DNA of 64,000 nt from Ciborinia camelliae. Its lineage: Eukaryota; Ascomycota; Leotiomycetes; Helotiales; Sclerotiniaceae. Positions 56,473 through 64,000 of the stretch are shown piece by piece (the first letter of the stretch is position 1; each line of letters begins with the position of its first letter). The stretch is taken from the NCBI GenBank assembly GCA_025890175.1, contig JANPYM010000003.1, positions 1,089,795 through 1,153,794 on the forward strand, read 5' to 3'. The position numbers were made by a program, and so were the translations under genes. Below the pieces are notes generated by a model that was not told the origin of the DNA, ran no database searches, and saw only the letters and a list, made by a program, of their open reading frames with translations.

Positions 56473-58609
56473 ATGTTTTCAAAGAAGATCTACCACCACA
56501 CAGCGAACCTGGCTAGCGATAGCCTGGGAAATAAGCCCAGGATTTATTTCTCAAGCAATCCATACAAACCGAAATGCAAGGAGGCATCCGGATTGTCCGA
56601 CTTCACCTCGAAGTACTTTGCACCATTCAATAATGGACAATCGCCCTCGAACCGCGAGCTAACGAATATCTTTATTAGCAATGCTTATGCTGCTCACAAC
56701 TTCTCTTATGAGATCTGTGACAAAGTTACTAAACGTTTATCTGCAGCGGAGCCTAATGCATACGAAGGCAAGGGAGGTCTAAAAGGCCACTTCTACGTGA
56801 GGGGCCAATGGCTCCATTTTGACGTCAACCTCACAAAGCATCTGAAAAGTGGCCTCTGGCTGGCGATGTACTGGTCGAGCGTCCATCCCGAGGTCTATAT
56901 CCTAGAGAAGGATTCTGCCATTGCTCAGGAGCTAACCGGGCCCGGGCTCTGCGCTCTGGATCGAACAATCATAGCGGCAGACAAGAAGGTTGCGCTTCAG
57001 CAGGGCCACGATGCAGTTATAAATAAGATCATAGCAGAACAGAAGGCTCCCACTGGTCGACTATCTGTTTATATCGGTGGTAACATGGTGGATCTTGCCC
57101 AGTTCGGATACAGAGAGTTCTCAGACGGGAGAATTTTAGTCACAGTTCAGGCCATCACGTTACCGGGAAACCATGGCTTAGACGGACAAGCTACTCATTG
57201 TCTCCAACTCAATCGAGCGAACCCTGAAATAGTGACTTACGTGGTGTATGGAACTGGCGACGGGCATTGGTTCGCTGACAAACCAAACGGGGTAAGAAAT
57301 TGTGAACACCTCCCCCAAATTCCATTCTGCCATCTCATCATCCCGGAGATACTAATCAACTTGCCACATTTAGCCCATCAGTAACGTCTTGTGGCAATGC
57401 AACGGCGAGACATTGGTTGAGATGAGTAAATTCATGATAAACAAAAACGAGTTCGGCTCAGAAGCTCGTGACAAAGCATACACTGGTCTTCTATTCAGCA
57501 TGTGGAAAAAATCTCCCGCAGCTGGATTGCGCCGATTAATCTGTACCGTGGGAATGACTTCTGCCACGCCGGTCGGGCTCGCCATAGCGCGGCGAATTAC
57601 CCATATTCCCTACAACTTAGGGGCCCTCGTTCTCTTTGACGAGAAAAAATATGAAGGGAATGTTGAACACGAGAAGGGAAATCGAATTGAAATTGAAAAT
57701 ATCAACTGGCTCGATGTAACCCCCGAGCAGGCTTGCGCGTTACTTGACCCCACAAAGTTCGACAGCACCAAACCAATAGCTCCCGACACTCTAGGCGGTC
57801 TCCGAGATGGCGGTCGCATCATCAATATGGGCGCCCTACTTCAGCCGTCTTACAGTCTCGCAATGACTAACCTCGCGCATTCCATATCGCAGGAGAACTT
57901 AGAGGTAGTACGAAAGACCTACGAAAAAGCGATTCAACCATGGATCACGGAGATGAAACTGCTTGAACTCAAGAAAAGTGAGCAAGAGGTCGTCACCAAG
58001 GAGATGATCGAGATAATCAATTCCAGCGGATCCGAAAAACTTGTCCTCCCTAAAGAGCTAGTTCATGAACTCGCCTGGCGCGGTACAGGGGCTTCGGTAG
58101 TTCATGCATGGGCCTGGTCACTCTTTCAGAAGCTCCTCCCCGACATCCAAGACGATCTTGCTGAGACACTGCCCAAAGACATTAAAAATGAGGACGTGAA
58201 AGAATATCTCGAGGGCCTGCTCGCAGAAACCACCGTTGAGATGACTGCTGAGGATAAAATCACCACACAGTGGGATATGGACGCCGCGATAACGGTTGCA
58301 CAAGAGCACAACGATCCAGAGACGGTGCAGAAGCTGAAGAATCTGCTTTCAGAACGAACCACGACGCTTGCGCAGATGGAGGTGACGTTGAGCGCTATGA
58401 AACAGGAGGTGAGTATCAAAGCGGGTGTGGAGAAGGAGAGACTTGAAAGGGAGATAGTGGACCATGAGGTTAGGGTTGAGAAAGAAAAGGCTGGGAAGGC
58501 GGAGGTAGAGCATGCGTTGGAAGCGGTTGAAGGAGGGACTGCTGCGAAGGAGGAGGTGAAAAAGAGGGAACAAGAGAGGATGCATGAGATTGGGAAAGTG
58601 CATCGGTAA
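56473..58609 (+). CDS. Uncharacterised protein with C-terminal coiled coil
   Basis: Exons 56473-57291 and 57374-58609 give 684 residues. The intron is 82 nt (GTAAGA...TTTAG, phase 0) and joins DKPNG to PISNVLWQCNGETLVEM. The first ATG in frame is at 56473 (MFSKKIYHHTANLASDSLG). The N-terminal part contains YVRGQWLHFDVNLTKHLKSG and LWLAMYWSSVHPEVYIL, then GRLSVYIGGNMVDLAQFGYREF. The middle contains GLRRLICTVGMTSATPVGLA. From about residue 590 to the end the sequence is a strongly charged coiled coil (QKLKNLLSERTTTLAQMEV, then EKERLEREIVDHEVRVEKEK). No signal peptide or clear membrane segment is seen. I do not recognise any family. It is divergent from the glycine-rich gene, with the same two-exon style and similar base composition. 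A joint function is possible. Confidence 0.8.
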
Positions 58610-58728
58610 ATTAGTGCTTGACTCATAGAAACTGTTATTGATTAGACTGAGATTGAAGTATTATTAGTTACGATGTATATAAAGTTTTGAAACTGTTGAG
58701 AAATGAGTGTTGTATAGGTGCAGAGCCT

Positions 58729-58748
58729 CTAGTCCCGAATGGGACTAG
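58729..58748. repeat. 8-bp perfect hairpin with 4-nt loop
   Basis: CTAGTCCC (58729-58736), loop GAAT, then GGGACTAG (58741-58748). A weaker outer stem, GCCT (58725-58728) with AGGC (58756-58759), extends it with a bulge. It lies about 120 bp past the stop of the coiled-coil gene. Confidence 0.8.
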
Positions 58749-59339
58749 GTGGGAGAGGCCCACGATAACCTCATCTTTTCTCTACACCACCGATACCTTC
58801 CTATCTTAGTTAACTTAATACTATGCTGTACCCTCCTACTTCCCACGCTCGAATCTTGTTGTCAACATTGATATGAGCAGCATCATCGATTGCTTGTGCG
58901 AAAGCCAAAGAAGTAATAGTTGGCCATAATTTCGAATCAAGTACTAAGCCTGAACTTCCATGATAGTATTCTCCGCATCAAAATACCAAAATCTTTACCC
59001 TTCAAAGAATAGGTACGCAAAGTAACTGAGCTATTCGTCGACCCCTCGTAAGTCAGTCGAGTTTGCATTGCCAGAGGCACTATGCTCCTGAAACCAACAA
59101 TAATCATTGCGAGGGCCTCTACCTTGCCAATTCAGTGCACATCTCACTATGTCTCTTTCCATTTGATAGGGATTTGCAACAAGATATCCAACTGCAATTT
59201 GCTTAGAACCAATAATACCTGGAATAGTGAGTAGAGAGAGAAAATGAAAAGTTGGAAGAAGAATTCAAAGGACATTGGAAACAGCATTGGATTTATATAG
59301 AAGTTTGTAGGGATTAGAGGCTAACGGCCGCATAGTAAA

Positions 59340-59900
59340 TAGCGGTCAGTGGATTAAACGAGATATTCTTTGTTTAGAAAGCTATAGTTTTCTAAAGCAG
59401 GATCACTAACATTTATAATCTTTAGTTATATCATTTATAATATAATTGTTTTAATAATAACGATATAATTACTAGTAGTTGTTAGCAGCTATCTTATTAT
59501 AATAATTGGGTATATTGTTAGGAACGTCACCCAGGGTATATAGAATAGGATCTAGATGATTGTATTAGATAATTAAAAGAACTATACTAAAAAGAAAAGG
59601 ATTCTCTTTAGAAGATCACTATCTAATCCATATAAAGGGTGACCTGACTAGCTACAAGGCATTCATTAGGCAGAGGCCTAGGCATAACTCAATAGTTACT
59701 ATTCTGCAAGGCTATCAAATAATTCGAATCATAAGTAAAAGAGGAGTGAAGAGTAAATCTCCGCTGCCTTTATTCGCATTCATTCTATTTATATCCTTTC
59801 TATAGTAATGAAAGACATCAAATAGTTATTATTAGAGCTTTTCCGCTTTTCCGCTTTTCATTTATTAATACATGCATGTATTTATCTATATAATAAGGTT
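59340..59900. repeat. Possible decayed repeat element (LTR-like)
   Basis: A very AT-rich stretch with non-random islands: TGTTAGGAACGTCACCCAGG near 59516 and CATATAAAGGGTGACC near 59628. GCATTCATTAGGCAGAGGCC lies near 59660. The pattern of TA-rich decay around conserved islands fits a repeat mutated by RIP (C-to-T changes). No coding remnant, matching repeat or target duplication was found in the window, so this is tentative. Confidence 0.3.
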
Positions 59901-60780
59901 ACCTTTACCTTTACCTTTCACGGAAGATATCTATAACCCATGAACATCTCACCCATGAGCATTTCATTATTCCACCCACTCGCTACCACCTGTTCCCTTT
60001 CCCTTTCCCCACCCAACCCACACCACACCTGCATCATCTCATCACACACACCACCTTCGTTCATGCCTTATCTTGTCACATGCTGTGCTCGTGCTCATCT
60101 TCTCAACACCACCAACACCAATAAATATTGATGATTTCTTTTCTTTTCTTTAACCAACTGTTCAACTGTTGAACCTTCAAATGTCGTGACACTCACACCA
60201 GTTCGTGATATCCAGAATTATGGATGATTTGAATGAGCACGGGATGCTCAACTTCTTTCTCATTCCAAAAGTCTCAGATAACAGTATGAAGTTCGATTGG
60301 AACGTTGCAGGATTTCGAAATTGATGATGTTATTACCACTACCCATTACAACACTTTCCATACCCTACCCGACCCTACCAACAACCATTCTTCATCAGGC
60401 AGGTAATGCACAACGTATCGGCTCCTTGAGTCTCCTTCCTTTTACTATCTGCCCCCATGCATGTGCGATGGGAAGGAGATATTACATCTGATCACTGCTG
60501 CAAGTTACTGTCAAATATGCGCAAGGATGGAGTCAAGAACCCTGCTGAGTCCCCTGTGGACCTCCCTGATCACATCTTTAGCCTTGCATGCAGCCTTGCG
60601 AGTACATCACTTGCCATTCTTAGCACTCCAGAAGAAGAGCTCTGCACCGATGTCGACAGTTACTTTCCCGAAATGGTAGGTGATACAGAAGCTCCCATAG
60701 CTATTTTCATTATGCTCATAAGAGCTTGAGTTCTCCCCAAGTTGTTGAGAGCTCAAGTGAATTTTCCTTTTGCTCACATC

Positions 60781-63393
60781 ATGCATTTCTCTCTCATCGT
60801 TGCATACAGTCTCTTGACTGGAGTGATTGCTGCTCCAGCTCCTCAAAAACGACATGTCGTTCACGAGCGAAGAGAGCAAGCGCCTCGTAACTGGCGCAGG
60901 GATAACCCATTACACCCGGATTCAAATCTGCCAATGCGATTCGCTCTCACCCAAAACAACTTGCACAATGCGGAAGCCTACTTGATGGATGTTTCCAACC
61001 CCTCTTCTCCCAACTTTGGTAAACATTGGAGTGCAAAGCAGGTCGCTGAAACCTTTGCTCCAAGTGCAGACTCAGTTAATGCAGTTATCCAATGGCTTGA
61101 AGAGTATGGCATCAAGAGCGAGCGTGTGAAGCAGTCACAAAGTCTGAGTTGGGTTCATGCCAACGTTACTGTCGCTGAAGCTGAGTCTCTTCTTAACACT
61201 AAATACTATGTGAGCTTGATCATTCCTCTCGAATCGTATTCCTCTTCAATATCAAATTCTATATGAATGCCTCATCTTCTGCGTCCTCTACTTATTTGGC
61301 TTTTGTTCTTCTCCTCGAAGCCTTCGTTGGTATGAAATCACTGACTCAGGCACACAGGCGTATACGCATACCGAAAGTGGTCAAACTGCTGCTGCCTGTG
61401 ATGACTACAGCGTGCCTGAAAACGTACGGAAACACATTGATTTCATTACACCAACCCTCCACTTCGATGCAAAGGTTGTATCTCGCAAAGAGAAGCGAGA
61501 TTTGAATACTAGTCAGAAAGATGCGCTCGCCAAAAGAGCAATTGGGACAGGCCACAGAGTGGGCTCACCGAACGACCCATCTCTGCCCAAACAGGGTAAA
61601 ATTCTTAGCGGTACATCGCATTCTGGACTAGAAACTTCAGCGTTGGCAACTTGCAATATAAACATTACTCCTGAATGTCTTCGAGCTTTATATGGGCTTC
61701 CAACAATCGCGCCTGTTGCGAAAGGAAGTTAGTATTGTCATGTATTCATTATTGGTGTCAAATCTAATCATTGATAGATTCCTATGGTATTGTCGAATAT
61801 ACGCCACAAGCATATCTCCCTGGTGGTAAGTGTTACTTTATATGTAGCATTGCAATGCAAGTATTGACTTCGATTACAGATTTGGATCTATTCTTTGGCA
61901 ACTTCTCACCTGCGCTTGTCGGTGCTAGACCTATTTTTGACTCCATTGATGGTGGTGTATTGCAAACAATCGTCAAGTCCTTTGGCTACAACGGAGAATC
62001 TGTAAGTCAATTCTCAGCTCTCCTTCATCTATCGCCTAGCTAATATAATCCAGGACTTGGATTTCGAATATGGAATGGCACTCGCATATCCCCAAGCGGT
62101 AACACTCTATCAGACTGGAGACATTGGAGAGGGAGCTTCGTTCAACAACTTCCTTGACGCTATCGATGGTGCCTATTGTACATCCGATGGAGGCGACGAT
62201 CCACTTTACGATGGAGTCTATCCAGATCCATACGGTAACGGTAGCTACTACTACAAAGGACCAGAGAACTGTGGAGGATTTGCTGCCACCAATGTTATTT
62301 CCACCTCCTATGCTTACGACGAGACTGATCTCTCACCCGCCTATGAGATGCGTCAATGCAATGAATATCTTAAGCTAGGTCTTCAAGGTGTCACTATCTT
62401 GTACTCTTCGGGTGACTATGGTGTTGCTGGTAATGGGGGAGTATGTGGTACGAATAATGGTATGTTTCGTTCATTCATATATTAACCACGGGTTGATGCT
62501 CACATGATTGGGATAGCATTCAACCCTTCATTCCCCGGCAGTTGTCCATATATCACATCCGTCGGAGCTACACAAGTCAAGCCCAATGCTACCGTTACTC
62601 AACCAGAAGAAGCTGCCGAATCCGTTAGTGAGTATTCCCAATTCTTTGCCATTTTAATATACTTTCTCTCTTATATATGCTAACCACGGCTCCCTAGTCT
62701 ATTCCGGTGGAGGATTCTCTAACGTTTTCCCCATCCCCAAGTACCAAACCAGCGCTTTGGCAACCTACTGTAAGCAATTTTCTTTTTAACAGCACATTCC
62801 TCAAACCAAATCTCTATCTGCATCCCCTATCCATTACACCCCTCCAAATCCACCCCTACAAAACCCTCACTGACCTCCCACTAGTCGCCGACCACCTCCC
62901 CCCTTACACCTCAGCCCAATACAACAACTCCCAAGCGACGCGCGGATTCCCCGACATCTCCGCCAACGGCGTCAACTACGTGATCGCAGTCGACGGAGTA
63001 TTTGCTCTCGTCTACGGCACATCGGCTTCCACCCCCGTCGTCGGCGCCATCATCACCTCGGTAAATGCCGCACGCATGAATATCGGAAAGAGGCCCGTCG
63101 GATTCATCAACCCGGTTTTGTACGCTAACCCCGATGTCTTGAATGATATTACGAGTGGAGGGAACCAGGGATGTGGCACGACTGGATTTGAAGCAGTGAC
63201 GGGGTGGGATCCGGTGACGGGTGAGTTTTCTTCTCTCTCTTCTTCGTCTCATACTTTTGGAATTTCTTCAATAAGTCATGGGAAAGAAGCGAGCTCGCGT
63301 GATATTGTAACAATAGCATACTAACCCCCCTACACAGGTCTCGGAACACCCAACTACCCCAAGCTGCTCAAGCTCTACCTATCGCTTCCATAA
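60781..63393 (+). CDS. Secreted sedolisin-family (S53) serine-carboxyl peptidase, tripeptidyl-peptidase type
   Basis: Nine exons: 60781-61209, 61358-61727, 61778-61825, 61880-62001, 62054-62459, 62517-62627, 62698-62769, 62885-63220 and 63338-63393, giving 649 residues. All phases agree. The signal peptide is MHFSLIVAYSLLTGVIAAPAP. A pro-kumamolisin prodomain follows (FALTQNNLHNAEAYLMDVSNP, NFGKHWSAKQVAETF). The catalytic Glu and Asp lie in NGESDLDFEYGMALAYPQ, formed by the exon 4/5 junction. The oxyanion Asp region is ILYSSGDYGVAG. The nucleophile Ser is in VYGTSASTPVVGA. A calcium-binding end with DVLNDITSGGNQGC and GFEAVTGWDPVTGLGTPNY precedes the stop. Such enzymes work extracellularly at acidic pH and release tripeptides from proteins, aiding nutrition and, in pathogens, host-protein breakdown. 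The first intron (148 nt) and the last two (115 and 117 nt) are the longest; the other five are 50-70 nt. Confidence 0.94.
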
Positions 63394-64000
63394 GGTAGTT
63401 AAGCCCCGACTACGTAAATATACATATCATCCCCACCATGCAAAAGCTGAAGGAACCGAGACTTTAAAGCCTCGATGGTTGGCGATGGATATTATGAACA
63501 TGATAGAGACATAGGATATGGATAGAGAAACAGGGATTCTTATTTTTGGACTTGGGGAGTACGAGTATCCTCCTGACTAGTGATTATATATGATAATACA
63601 TATACTTGATAGGTATATAACATTAAATGAAGATGCCCAATCCCATCCATCTATGCATCCAAACATCCACTTCAAATGCATGCTTTCAACCCCATGCTAA
63701 TCCTTAATCCATTCCAGCTGAACCTCCAAAACAAACTCGAGAATTGGAAAACAAATTCATCTCAAGGAAGTGGCAAAGCTCATCGGGAGCTGATCGTGTA
63801 ACGGGACTCGAAGGGGATTATAGCATTCCACGAATGCAGGTATTCTATGATAAATGTATCAATGACATGCTTGTATGTATAGCCCAGAAGCAGATTATTA
63901 AGCGGCAGGTGGTAGATACTTTACGAGTTTACGTGCTCTAACGACATGATATGGGGTTTCACGATGCGTTGGGAAATTGCCAAAGGATTAGACACAAATA
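63394..64000. other. Intergenic, no gene seen
   Basis: 3' flank of the protease gene and AT-rich DNA to the window end. A 65-codon frame at 63744-63941 has no features and could at most belong to something beyond the edge. Confidence 0.5.

Larger units (their letters stand above)
58610..60780. other. Intergenic with hairpin and degenerate repeat
   Basis: A perfect short hairpin lies at 58729-58748. About 59330-59900 is very AT-rich and looks like a decayed repetitive element. The last 500 bp form the promoter of the protease gene. Small frames at 60297-60729 have no support. Confidence 0.5.

Noticed and set aside
1..64000. CRISPR arrays, bacterial operons or ribosome-binding sites
   Set aside because: The window is eukaryotic nuclear DNA with spliced genes, and no regularly spaced direct repeats were seen.

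Overview
This window is nuclear DNA of a filamentous ascomycete. Coding genes are broken by short introns (about 46-190 nt) with GT donors, CTAAC/CTAAT branch motifs and AG acceptors. Intergenic DNA is AT-rich with pyrimidine-rich promoters. The gene set (SLX4, RPS21, CPD photolyase, proline dehydrogenase, CGI121, kinesin-8, sedolisin protease, Zn2Cys6 factor) and the overall style suggest a Leotiomycete, perhaps Botrytis/Sclerotinia-like. That placement is inference; no marker gene settles it. I saw no rRNA, tRNA, CRISPR array or intact transposon.

Left part (0.8-19.4 kb): a small secreted protein (-), SLX4 (-) sharing a promoter with ribosomal protein S21e (+), a class I photolyase (-), mitochondrial proline dehydrogenase (-), a small membrane protein (-), an acidic-tailed unknown protein whose first coding exon seems to be only the ATG (+), a NUDT19-like Nudix hydrolase (+), and a five-exon membrane protein (-). 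These are mainly housekeeping genes.

Middle part (19.4-41.7 kb): a 5 kb stretch without a convincing gene precedes an RRM-type RNA-binding protein (+) whose upstream region carries four TCACGTGC boxes. Next comes a GT32-type glycosyltransferase (-). A lineage-type cluster of BTB/POZ genes follows: one on -, one on +, a third + copy with a 1-nt frameshift, and a 3' relic near 40.5 kb. They share an intron position and a C-terminal DEDLP/WD...W signature. Two orphan genes (30.3 and 37.2 kb) sit among them, then KEOPS subunit CGI121 (-).

Right part (43.9-64 kb): a Zn2Cys6 transcription factor (+), kinesin-8/Kip3 (+), then an unusual divergent pair. The pair is a 1089-residue protein with glycine-rich collagen/PGRS-like blocks and a coil-hydrophobic-coil core (-), and a 684-residue protein with a coiled-coil tail (+), separated by about 1 kb. 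I recognise neither; this pair is the best candidate for an undescribed system. A nine-exon secreted sedolisin-family protease (+) closes the window. CDS coordinates span start to stop codon, and exon boundaries are given in the evidence. All splice sites were inferred by eye from reading frame and consensus, without transcript data.
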